A stretch of 64,000 bases of DNA. It comes from Sorangium cellulosum So0157-2 (lineage in GTDB: Bacteria > Myxococcota_A > Polyangia > Polyangiales > Polyangiaceae). Numbering within the stretch: the first letter of the stretch is position 1; each line of letters begins with the position of its first letter. Positions 53,314-61,224 of this stretch are shown one piece after another. The stretch is from positions 5,257,501 to 5,321,500 of the forward strand of contig NC_021658.1 of the NCBI RefSeq assembly GCF_000418325.1, in the 5' to 3' direction. The translations under genes were made by a program, and so were the position numbers. The notes beneath the pieces are model-generated. The model was given only the letters and a program-made list of their open reading frames with translations. It was not told the DNA's origin and ran no database searches.

Positions 53314-54066
53314 ATGAGCGACAAACTCCAGGGGAAGGTAGCGGTTGTCACAGGCGGGACCACGGGGATCGGCCTCGCGACGGCGAAGCGGTTCGCGGCG
53401 GAGGGCGCGCGCGTCTTCATCACCGGGCGGCGGCAGGCGGAGCTCGACGCGGCCGTGAGGGAGATTGGCGAGAGGGCCACCGGCGTCCGGAGCGACGTCT
53501 CGAGCCTCGCCGATCTCGATCGCCTCTTCGAGGTGGTGAAGCAGCGAGGCGCACCCATCGACGTCCTGTTCGCCAACGCCGGCGGCGGCGAGCTCGCCCC
53601 GCTCGGCGCGATCACCGAGGAGCATTTCGACAAGACCTTCGCCATCAACGTGAAGGGGGTGCTGTTCACGGTCCAGAAGGCGCTGCCGCTGCTGCGCGAC
53701 GGGGCGTCGATCATCCTCAACGGCTCGACGGCGGCCTCGACCGGATCCCCTGCGTTCAGCGTCTACAGCGCGACCAAGGCCGCGGTGCGGAGCTTCGCGC
53801 GCACCTGGGCGCTCGACCTGAAGGACCGCGGCATCCGCGTCAACGTGCTCAGCCCGGGGCCGATCGACACCCCAGGGCTGCACGGGCTCGCCGCGACCGA
53901 GGAGCAGGCGCAGCAGATCAAGGCGAGCCTCGTCGCCAGCGTCCCCCTCGGGCGGCTCGGCTTGCCGGAGGAGGTGGCCAAGGCCGCCGTCTTCCTCGCC
54001 TCCGAGGACAGCAGCTTCACCAACGGAAGCGAGCTCTTCGTCGACGGCGGCGTGGCGCAGGTCTGA
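53314..54066 (+). CDS. short-chain dehydrogenase/reductase, LysR-paired
   Basis: This 250-residue SDR has VAVVTGGTTGIGLATAKRF, NAGG, the Ser in ILNGSTAAST, Tyr/Lys in YSATKAAVRSF and the terminal FVDGGVAQV. TGRRQ after strand 2 suggests NADP preference. It is closest to the unassigned oxidoreductase group of SDRs. It is divergent from the LysR gene, which probably regulates it. The substrate is unknown. Confidence 0.93.
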   Translation: MSDKLQGKVAVVTGGTTGIGLATAKRFAAEGARVFITGRRQAELDAAVREIGERATGVRSDVSSLADLDRLFEVVKQRGAPIDVLFANAGGGELAPLGAITEEHFDKTFAINVKGVLFTVQKALPLLRDGASIILNGSTAASTGSPAFSVYSATKAAVRSFARTWALDLKDRGIRVNVLSPGPIDTPGLHGLAATEEQAQQIKASLVASVPLGRLGLPEEVAKAAVFLASEDSSFTNGSELFVDGGVAQV

Positions 54067-54311
54067 GCGCTCGGCGCCTGGTTCATGCCGGCGCGCCACG
54101 GCATCTCCTGCCACTACGGCGCGCGCCCGCCGGCGGCGAGCACATTCGAGCCTGTCCGGGGTCGACAGGATCGGCTTTGACGGGAGAGCGCGGCGATGGT
54201 GATAATCGGGTCGTGAGGAGGAACCCGTGACGAAGGGGGAGGGAGCCGCGCTCGCGCTCTGGGTCCGTATCTCCTTCGTGAACCACGCGACGGTGCTCGA
54301 GGAGACAAACG

Positions 54312-54983
54312 ATGTCGTCTGTCAAAGGTAAAATCGTTCGCTTGTTTTCCGGCGTGGCGCTCAAGCGCGCCGCCGTCGTATCCGTGCAAGCCTTCGGCGG
54401 CTTCCAGCGGCTACGCCTGCGGAGCGACGTGCAGGGGTTCTCCGCTGGCGCAAAGGTCCAGTTGCTGCTGCCCTCCGATGACATGCGGACGTACACGCCG
54501 ATCTCCTCGCCGGACGGCATGGTGCTGCTCGGATGGATGCATGCTGGCGGGCCCGGTGCGCGTTGGATGTCGAGCGCTCGGTCGGGCGACGAGCTGCCGT
54601 TCGTCGGCCCTCAGCGCTCGCTTTCGCTCGACGCGGGACCGGTGCTGCTCGTCGGCGATGAGACCAGCGTCGCGGTCGCTGCCGCGTTCGCGGCGGAGAG
54701 GCCGGGGCAGGTCCACGCCGTCATCCAGTCGGAGGCCGCCTCCGACGTTCGGGCAGCAGCCGAGTCTGTCGGCCTCCGTCAAGTCGACGTCGTGGCGCGC
54801 GGGGACACCGCCGTTACGGTCGACGCCGTCGAGGCCAGGCTCTCGACCTCACCCGACGCCGTCGTCGCGCTGACGGGCGGCTCCGAGCTCGTCGTTGGCG
54901 TACGTGATGCCCTGCGCCGCGCCGGCGTGCGGAACATCAAGACGAAGACCTACTGGACTCCCGGAAGGGCGGGATTGGACTGA
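54312..54983 (+). CDS. siderophore-interacting-type flavoreductase
   Basis: This 223-residue protein resembles the siderophore-interacting/ViuB-like FAD-binding family. The FAD motif RTYTPISSPDG, an NAD-domain start (VLLVGDETSVAVAAAF) and the final KTYWTPGRAGLD are visible. Such enzymes reduce ferric siderophores using NAD(P)H. It is shorter than typical members (about 250-300), so parts of the FAD domain are reduced. No Fur-like box precedes it, and no siderophore genes are close. The ATG at 54312 follows GGAG weakly. A general ferredoxin-NADP-reductase-like role is the alternative. Confidence 0.8.
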   Translation: MSSVKGKIVRLFSGVALKRAAVVSVQAFGGFQRLRLRSDVQGFSAGAKVQLLLPSDDMRTYTPISSPDGMVLLGWMHAGGPGARWMSSARSGDELPFVGPQRSLSLDAGPVLLVGDETSVAVAAAFAAERPGQVHAVIQSEAASDVRAAAESVGLRQVDVVARGDTAVTVDAVEARLSTSPDAVVALTGGSELVVGVRDALRRAGVRNIKTKTYWTPGRAGLD

Positions 54984-55016
54984 GGGGGCGCCGAGCCCGA
55001 ACGATCGCGGAAGCCC

Positions 55017-55144
55017 GCCGCTCGACCGCCGCGAGGCGGCGCCTGGCCTATCGCTCGACCACCGCGAGCGGCGCCTGGCCTATCGCTCGACCACCGCGAG
55101 CGGCGCCTGGTCTATCGCTCGACCACCGCGAGCGGCGCGTGGCC
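55017..55144. repeat. 32-bp tandem repeat at 3' end of araC
   Basis: Four copies with period 32 bp (anchor TATCGCTCGACC at 55049, 55081 and 55113, with a diverged copy near 55017). The last copy lies in the final codons of the AraC gene (…APLAVVER-stop). The upstream copies repeat the same stop region beyond the gene, as though the 3' end had been duplicated in tandem. Confidence 0.85.
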
Positions 55145-55966
55145 ACGGCGGGCGACGCGGGCGAAGGCGCCGGGCGTGATCCCGAAGGCGCGCCGGAAAT
55201 GGCCGTGCAGCTGGCTCTGATCGCAGAAGCCGAGCGCGCTCGCCACCTCGCTCACCGGCCTGCCCGCCGCGAGCCACGCGTACGCGCGCGCCACGCGCAT
55301 GCGCAGCACATAGGTGTACGGCGGGATCCCGTGCTCGGCGCGAAACGCACGGCACAGCTGGAAGCGATCGAGGCCGGCCGCCGCCGCCAGATCGTCGAGC
55401 GACAGGGCCTCGCCGAGGCGCGCGTGGATGAGCTCGACGGCGCGCCCGAGGCGGCCGCGCGCCACGCTGGCGTGTGGCCGCGCATCGGCGCCGTCGAGCT
55501 GGCGCACCAGCGCGTCGAGCGCCTCGGCCACGACGACCTGCCGCGTGAGCGGATCGGGCCGCCCGCGGTACGCGCGGTGGAGGGCGAGCAGCGGCCGGCG
55601 ATCGGGGTGGCGCCGCTCGAGCAGCGGCACCCGCAGCGAAAGGCTCGGGCGCAGGCCGCGGCGCTCGGCCTGCTCGCGCACCAGCGCCACGTCGAAGGTC
55701 ACGATCTGGAAGCGCGCCGGCCCGTCGCGCCGCAGATCCCTGTGCACGCTCGCCGGCGCGTCGAAGTGCAGGTCGCCCGGCGCGCTGGCAACGCCGCCGC
55801 GGCGCGACCAGAACTCCGCGCGCCCGCGGTGGATCAGCGCCACCGCGTACGTCTCCTTGACCGCGCACCACAGCCGCTCGTCGGCGTCGACGAGCAGCGA
55901 GCGCACGCCGGGCACGTCGTCGTAGGCGCGCAGCTCGGTGCGCACGGGCGCAGCGTCTCTCGGCAT
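55112..55966 (-). CDS. AraC-family regulator
   Basis: This 284-residue AraC regulator has an N-terminal cupin-like sensor with AVALIHRGRAEFWSRRG and PGDLHFDAPASVHRDLR. A C-terminal pair of helix-turn-helix motifs follows: LSLDDLAAAAGLDRFQLCRA and PVSEVASALGFCDQSQLHGH. FGITPGAFARVARRG is the signature tail. It resembles the AraC gene at 48948. The start at 55966 has GGAGG directly adjacent to the ATG, an unusual spacing, so a slightly different start is possible. Its 3' end is built from a 32-bp tandem repeat. The neighbouring membrane-protein gene at 56131 is divergent. Confidence 0.92.
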   Translation of the reverse strand: MPRDAAPVRTELRAYDDVPGVRSLLVDADERLWCAVKETYAVALIHRGRAEFWSRRGGVASAPGDLHFDAPASVHRDLRRDGPARFQIVTFDVALVREQAERRGLRPSLSLRVPLLERRHPDRRPLLALHRAYRGRPDPLTRQVVVAEALDALVRQLDGADARPHASVARGRLGRAVELIHARLGEALSLDDLAAAAGLDRFQLCRAFRAEHGIPPYTYVLRMRVARAYAWLAAGRPVSEVASALGFCDQSQLHGHFRRAFGITPGAFARVARRGHAPLAVVER

Positions 55967-56130
55967 CCTCCGAGGGTAAACCGGCGGCGGCGGCCGCGCT
56001 CGCCGTAGTTTGCGCACGAACGCTCGAGGACGACGCTCGCGGCCGCGGGCGCCGACGTTGGCGCAAGGAAGCCCAAGACGACGCCGCGGTCGCGCCGCAT
56101 GCTCGCGCTCGATAAGCGAGGAGCCCACGC

Positions 56131-56628
56131 ATGAACGAATCGTCCGCCGCCCCCTGCTCGCCGCGCGTCGCCGCCAGCGCCGCGTTCCTGTGCTTCGCCC
56201 CCGTCATCGTCAGCTTCGCCGTCGCCCCCGGCGCGCTGTGGCCCGAGTACCCGGGGCTCGCCTTCCACCTCGCCGTCTTCGCGCTGGTCCCGAGCCTGCG
56301 CGCGCCGGAGTGGGCGCGGATGGCCGGCTACGGCTGGCTGTTCCTCGACGTGACCACCGGCGTGCTGGCGCTCAACGACGTGCCCCGCGCCGTCGCCGAT
56401 CCGGTGCGGCTCGGCGCCCACATCTTCGCCGGCATCTGGATCGTGACGGCGTCGCGCGCCGCCTCGCTGCCGGTGAAGCTCGTCGGCGTCCCCGCCGGCG
56501 CCTTGCTCTTCGCCTACAGCTTCGTCTCGCCCTTCCTGCCCCCGACGGTGCTGGCGCCGGCGTCGATCTTGATGATGGTCTGGTTCGCGCTCATCGCCTG
56601 GCAGAACGGCAGCCAGCGGCGCGCGTGA
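56131..56628 (+). CDS. small integral membrane protein
   Basis: This 165-residue protein has about five membrane spans: AAFLCFAPVIVSFAVAPGAL, LAFHLAVFALVPSL, GYGWLFLDVTTGVLAL, GAHIFAGIWIVTAS and LVGVPAGALLFAYSFV with ILMMVWFALIAW. No family is recognised. It is divergent from the AraC gene at 55112, 164 bp apart, a common regulator-target arrangement. Confidence 0.75.
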   Translation: MNESSAAPCSPRVAASAAFLCFAPVIVSFAVAPGALWPEYPGLAFHLAVFALVPSLRAPEWARMAGYGWLFLDVTTGVLALNDVPRAVADPVRLGAHIFAGIWIVTASRAASLPVKLVGVPAGALLFAYSFVSPFLPPTVLAPASILMMVWFALIAWQNGSQRRA

Positions 56629-56804
56629 CGCCCGCCCCCTTCGCGCATGATCCGCGCGTGCCGCGACGACCCCCAGTCGTCCTTGAGGCACACGTCGAGC
56701 GGCGCGCGGTGGGCCTGCGCGGCGCGGTTGCGAGCGCCCAGCCATCGCTATGGGCGCGACCCTCGCGGCGCTTGCCGGGGTCGAGGAGGTGTCCTGCCGG
56801 CACC

Positions 56805-56840
56805 GGCGTTGAGGGCGTTGAGGGCGTTGAGGGCGTTGAC
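56805..56840. repeat. 9-bp microsatellite GGCGTTGAG
   Basis: Four tandem 9-bp units (GGCGTTGAG three times then GGCGTTGAC) lie 49 bp before the start of the lipoprotein gene at 56889. Copy-number change could alter promoter spacing. Confidence 0.85.
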
Positions 56841-56888
56841 GACCGATTGCGCTTGCGCTGGTCGCCACGCGCGTGCTCGACTGATCTA

Positions 56889-58541
56889 ATGGGGAACATC
56901 ATTAAAATGCACCTTCGAGCACCGATCTTCCTCACCCTGCTCCTGGTGACCGGCTGTGGCTCGAACGCGTCGATCAACACCAGCGCGCAAAAGACCCTGA
57001 AGGCGAGCCCGGCCAACTGTGAGATCGCCGTCCAGCTGCTGGACGCTCGCGCTCCGAAGAAAGTCACGTTCATGAGCGAGCCGGCCTGTATGCAGGCCAA
57101 GGGGAGCGCGCTGACGTTCCCGACCACGATGACGCTTCATTACAAGGAACGCCTCGGTCCACCCTACGATCGCGACCTCTGCGCTGATGAGGCGGTGGGG
57201 CCGGAGACCACCAAAGGCGATAAGCTGTACTCGTGCCAATGGAACGGGACCTTTCGCGACCGCCATCCAATGACGTTCAGGATCTTCTCGGCGCACACGC
57301 CGGCCGCGAACGATGCGCCGCTGGACATCGGAACGAGGATCCAGCTGATCCACGTGTTTCGCAACGGCAAGCTCGTCTTCAAGTGGCTGCCGCCGGCGCT
57401 CCCCGTGACGGAGGTGCTCATCCACGGAAGCGCTATCGAGGGCGAGGGCATTCCGCACCTCGCGCCGCTCGACGTCCGGGTGTACCCGGTCGGCGCCGAC
57501 GTGTCCGCGGACCTGTTAGCGCTGGACGTATCGAAGAGCCGCGAGCAGCTCAAGACGCGGCTGGCCGTCGCGACGTCAGCCGCGGTGGCGACCGGCGTCC
57601 CGCGTACGAACGATAGCGTGAAGTGTCTCGTGATGCAGATAGATCTGCTGCGGCAGACCATCGCGACCGAGTACCAGCTCGGCCCGGTCGCGGCGCTCAG
57701 CACGCCCGCGGACAAGTGCGACGTCGAGGGATCCCAGGATCTCGTGGTCGACTATCAGAACGCGAAGGCGAAGGGCCGCGAAGCGCTGGAGCGATTCGCC
57801 GGTGCCGTCAGCGCGGAGCTGGGTGTCCGGCGCCAAGTGCTCATCGGCCAGATCGACAGCCTGGTCGCGGCGGCACCGCCGGGCCTGGCTGCGCGTAAAG
57901 CGGCGCTCGCGCAGGATCTCAAGCTCCTGGACGCGCTGATCACGGACACCGCGACCATCCTCGACGGAGCCGTGAACGCTCTGGACGTCGCCGTCAAGGA
58001 AGCCCGGGCGCTGGCGCGGGACCCGCAGAAAGCCGCCGAGGTCCACGCCAAGGTGGCCGAGGCGCTCACGCGAGAGGGGGACTTCTTCGAACCGTACGGG
58101 ACCAACCCGGAGCCGACGGGGCACGAACGCATGCTCGAGATGACGTACCGCGATGCCTTCCAGTGGTACTTCTTGCAGCCATGGAACGGCCTGCCGATGC
58201 GGACGGATGGCGAGATCACGCCCTCGCCGACGATCGCGATCCCAGTCATCGACGTGGTCGGCCTCCGCTACCAGTGGGCGGCGAGCCGCTTCGCCGAGCT
58301 CCGGATCGCCCCATTCGCCTCGATGGTCCTCACCGACAGCGCCGGTGGTAACGACAAAGACGACGGGCCGGACGTGATCCGATGGGCGTGGGCGCCGAGC
58401 GTTTCCATCGGCAACCTCCGCATGGGGCTCGCGATCTTGCCCTTCGCGAACGAGCAGGGAAACGCCGCTCGATATGTCCGTTTCGTCTTCGGTGCGGATC
58501 TCTACAAGCTGATCACGGGCACCGCGATCGAGGCTTTATGA
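56889..58541 (+). CDS. lipoprotein, unknown function
   Basis: This 550-residue protein has a signal peptide and lipobox (APIFLTLLLVTGCGSN). A beta-rich N-terminal region (about 25-190, with FTYKER and FRIFSAHTPA type segments) precedes a long helical middle (about 220-420: QVLIGQIDSLVAAAPPGLAA, AVKEARALARDPQKAAEVHA), probably coiled coil. A C-terminal part with IPVIDVVGLRYQWAASRFAE follows, like a porin or beta-barrel strand set. It is not a family I recognise. A microsatellite sits in its upstream region. ATGs at 56889 and 56907 are both possible. Confidence 0.7.
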   Translation: MGNIIKMHLRAPIFLTLLLVTGCGSNASINTSAQKTLKASPANCEIAVQLLDARAPKKVTFMSEPACMQAKGSALTFPTTMTLHYKERLGPPYDRDLCADEAVGPETTKGDKLYSCQWNGTFRDRHPMTFRIFSAHTPAANDAPLDIGTRIQLIHVFRNGKLVFKWLPPALPVTEVLIHGSAIEGEGIPHLAPLDVRVYPVGADVSADLLALDVSKSREQLKTRLAVATSAAVATGVPRTNDSVKCLVMQIDLLRQTIATEYQLGPVAALSTPADKCDVEGSQDLVVDYQNAKAKGREALERFAGAVSAELGVRRQVLIGQIDSLVAAAPPGLAARKAALAQDLKLLDALITDTATILDGAVNALDVAVKEARALARDPQKAAEVHAKVAEALTREGDFFEPYGTNPEPTGHERMLEMTYRDAFQWYFLQPWNGLPMRTDGEITPSPTIAIPVIDVVGLRYQWAASRFAELRIAPFASMVLTDSAGGNDKDDGPDVIRWAWAPSVSIGNLRMGLAILPFANEQGNAARYVRFVFGADLYKLITGTAIEAL

Positions 58542-58660
58542 CGTCGCGGCGCGGTACGTACGCCGCACGTGAGGCTTCGCAGCAAGTGAGGCCTCGACCG
58601 CTCCGCGTGCCGCCCGCTCCTTAGCGCGGCGCCGCGGCCTGCCAGAGTCCGGGCGTGGGC

Positions 58661-58891
58661 TCAGAGCAAGTCGGAGAGGTCCGGGGCGCGCGCGCTCAGG
58701 AACGCGATCAGCTTCGTCAGCCGGCCGGGGGTCAGGCGCCGCTCGCGGCGGAGCAGCGAGATCGGGACGGGCTCGGCGCGGAGCGGCGCGAGCACCTCGA
58801 CCGCGGCGCCGCTCCGGAGGGCGGCCGCGGCGAGCTAGAGCGGCGCGCAGGCGATGCCGGCGCCGGCGCGCATCGCGCTGAAGGTCGCGTC
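58661..58891 (-). pseudogene. LysR C-terminal fragment with in-frame stop
   Basis: The minus strand encodes the end of a LysR effector-binding domain: DATFSAMRAGAGIACAPL, stop, LAAAALRSGAAVEVL, PVPISLLRRERRLTPGRLTK and a final AFLSARAPDLSDLL. The TAG at 58835-58837 sits where LysR proteins usually have Trp or a similar residue. The N-terminal part, including the DNA-binding domain, is absent because the vgrG start region abuts it. This is a decayed regulator rather than a live gene. Confidence 0.7.
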
Positions 58892-58971
58892 GCCCCTCTC
58901 CCCGCGTCGGCCCCGTGCCTCGCCCAGCGCCGGGGCTTGGCGCCGCCCGCCGATCGCCTACCATGGCCCCG

Positions 58972-61197
58972 ATGGCCGACACCTTCGCCACCTTCTCCCT
59001 CGAGGGCGACAAGCTCCCCGCGGACACCGCCGTGACCCGCTTCGAGGCCGTCGAGGCCATCTCCACGCCCTACACGGTCGAGGTGCGCTTCGCGACGCTG
59101 GACGCCGCCTTCCGGGTCGAGGACTGCCTGCGCAGCCGCCTCTGCCTCCGCGTCACCGACACCTCCGGCAAGGAGCGCCTGTTCGACGGCATCGTCGACC
59201 GCGCCGGCTTCGCGCGCATCGCCGGCGACTCCCGCCAGTTCGACGTCCGCCTGCGGCCCGCCCTCGCGGCCCTCGCGCACCGCGAGGGGTGCCGCATCTT
59301 CCAGGAGAAGACCATCGTCCAGGTGGCGCAGACGATCTTCGAGGAGGCGGGCTTCGGCGACAAGGTCGAGTGGCGGACCGCGAAGGAGTACGAGCCGCGC
59401 GAGTTCATCGTCCAGTACCGCGAGTCGCACCTCAACTTCGTCTCACGCCTCCTCGAGGACAACGGCCTCTTTTACTATTTCCGGCACGACGCCGCCGGGC
59501 ACACGATGATCATCACCGACGACCCCGCCGCCTTCGCGGTCGAGGAGGGGACGCCGGTGCTCTTCCGCATGGCGCAGGGCGGGATCCCGGGCAGCCTGCC
59601 GCTCAACAAGCTCACGCGGACGCGCGCGCTGCGCACGAGCAGCGTCCACCTCCGGGACTACGATTTCGAGAAGCCCGACGTGAAGCCCGAGTCCTCGCTG
59701 CCCCGCAAGGAGGCCTTCGTCCTGCCCTATTTCGAGTACCCCGCCGGCTTCACCAAGGGGAGCGTGGGCGCCCGCCGCGCCGACGCCCGCATGCGCGAGC
59801 TCGCCGCCGACGCCGACGTGTGCGAGGGCGAGAGCCGCGCGGCCGGGCTCAAGGTGGGCGAGCCGTTCCTCGTCGAGGGCGCCGCGGAGCCGTGCCTGAA
59901 CGGCGAGTTCGTGGTCACCCACCTCGTCTCGCGCGGCAACCAGACGCTCACCGGCGGAGACACCAACGTCGACGTCGAGAACCACTTCCGCGGCATCCCG
60001 AAGGGCGCCCCCTTCGCGGCCGAGCGCCGCGCGCGGCGGCCGCGCATCCGCGGCGTCCAGACCGCGGTCGTCACGGGGTCGAGCACCCAGGAGCAGGCGA
60101 TCCACGTCGACAAATACGGCCGCATCAAGGTCCGCTTCTTCTGGGACCGGCAAGGTCAGCAAGACCACACCTCGAGCTGCTGGCTGCGCGTCTCGCAGAT
60201 CGCGATGGGCGGCTCGATGATCCTCCCCCGCGTCGGCTGGGAGGTCTCCGTCGCCTTCCTCGACGGCGACCCGGACCGGCCCGTCGCCCTTGGGCGCACC
60301 TACAACGCCGAGAAGACGCCGCCGCAGGCGCTCCCCGCCTCGAAGGCGTCCGGCTCGCTGAAGAGCATGTCGTCGCCGGGCGCGGGCGGCCACAACGAGA
60401 TCGGCATGTCCGACAGCTCCGGCAGCCAGGGCTTCGGCATCCACGCCCAGAAGGACCTCAACGTCACCATCGGCAACGACAAGGTCGAGGAGGTCGCGGT
60501 CAACGAGGAGCAGCACATCAGCGTGAACGGCTCCCGGTCGGTCAAGGTCGATGAGTCGATCTCCGTGGCCGGCAATCAATCGCTCGACGTCGGCGCGGTG
60601 CTCTCGCACAAGATCTCGGGCAACCAGAGCATCTCGATCGGCGGCAACGACACGACCAACGCGATCAGCAATTACGTCGAGAAGATCACCGGCAATCGCT
60701 CCTACACGGTGAGCGGCAACCAGATCACGATCTCGAACGGCATCGAGCAGTCGATCACGGGCGACATGAGCCGCAAGGTCGGCGCGCTCCAGCTCTCCGG
60801 GAGCCTCGCCTCGATCAACGACAACGTCCTCGGCGGCATGACCGAGACGGTGGGCGCCGTGAAGGCGCAGATCATCAACGGCAGCCACGGAGAGCAGATC
60901 ACCGCGAACAAGGACCAGACGTCGCTCGCGGCCGAGCTCCACCTCACGAAGGGCTCGCTCTCCCACGTGGCGGCCGGCGTGACGAACCTCGTGGGCGGGC
61001 TCCATTACCAGAAGCTGAACGGCGACCTCGTGGTGCAGGCGCCGCTCATCACGCTCCTCGGCGCCGTCGGCGTCTTCAAGGGCGGCGGCAGCGAGCTCAA
61101 GCTCGGCGGCGGACCCATCGTGATCAAGGGGTCCAAGATCGCGGTCAAGGGCGCGCTGGTGGTCAAGATGGGCGCGTCGATGAAGCTCGGATCATGA
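58972..61197 (+). CDS. vgrG: VgrG spike protein (first of three)
   Basis: This 741-residue VgrG forms the T6SS spike. The gp27-like half (about 1-360) contains GCRIFQEKTIVQVAQTIFEE, EPREFIVQYRESHLNFVSRL and LFYYFRHD. The OB-fold gp5-like part (about 365-465) has VHVDKYGRIKVRFFWD, SCWLRVSQIA and MGGSMILPRVGWEVSVAFLD. A beta-helix of repeated GN-x-S/T units follows to the end (GNQSISIGG, GNRSYTVSG). No PAAR or effector domain is fused. The second VgrG gene starts 27 bp downstream. An ATG at 58963 is an equally good start. It lies directly beside a decayed LysR fragment. Confidence 0.93.
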   Translation: MADTFATFSLEGDKLPADTAVTRFEAVEAISTPYTVEVRFATLDAAFRVEDCLRSRLCLRVTDTSGKERLFDGIVDRAGFARIAGDSRQFDVRLRPALAALAHREGCRIFQEKTIVQVAQTIFEEAGFGDKVEWRTAKEYEPREFIVQYRESHLNFVSRLLEDNGLFYYFRHDAAGHTMIITDDPAAFAVEEGTPVLFRMAQGGIPGSLPLNKLTRTRALRTSSVHLRDYDFEKPDVKPESSLPRKEAFVLPYFEYPAGFTKGSVGARRADARMRELAADADVCEGESRAAGLKVGEPFLVEGAAEPCLNGEFVVTHLVSRGNQTLTGGDTNVDVENHFRGIPKGAPFAAERRARRPRIRGVQTAVVTGSSTQEQAIHVDKYGRIKVRFFWDRQGQQDHTSSCWLRVSQIAMGGSMILPRVGWEVSVAFLDGDPDRPVALGRTYNAEKTPPQALPASKASGSLKSMSSPGAGGHNEIGMSDSSGSQGFGIHAQKDLNVTIGNDKVEEVAVNEEQHISVNGSRSVKVDESISVAGNQSLDVGAVLSHKISGNQSISIGGNDTTNAISNYVEKITGNRSYTVSGNQITISNGIEQSITGDMSRKVGALQLSGSLASINDNVLGGMTETVGAVKAQIINGSHGEQITANKDQTSLAAELHLTKGSLSHVAAGVTNLVGGLHYQKLNGDLVVQAPLITLLGAVGVFKGGGSELKLGGGPIVIKGSKIAVKGALVVKMGASMKLGS

Positions 61198-61224
61198 GGT
61201 CCAAGGGCGCTTGTGAGGTGAAGA

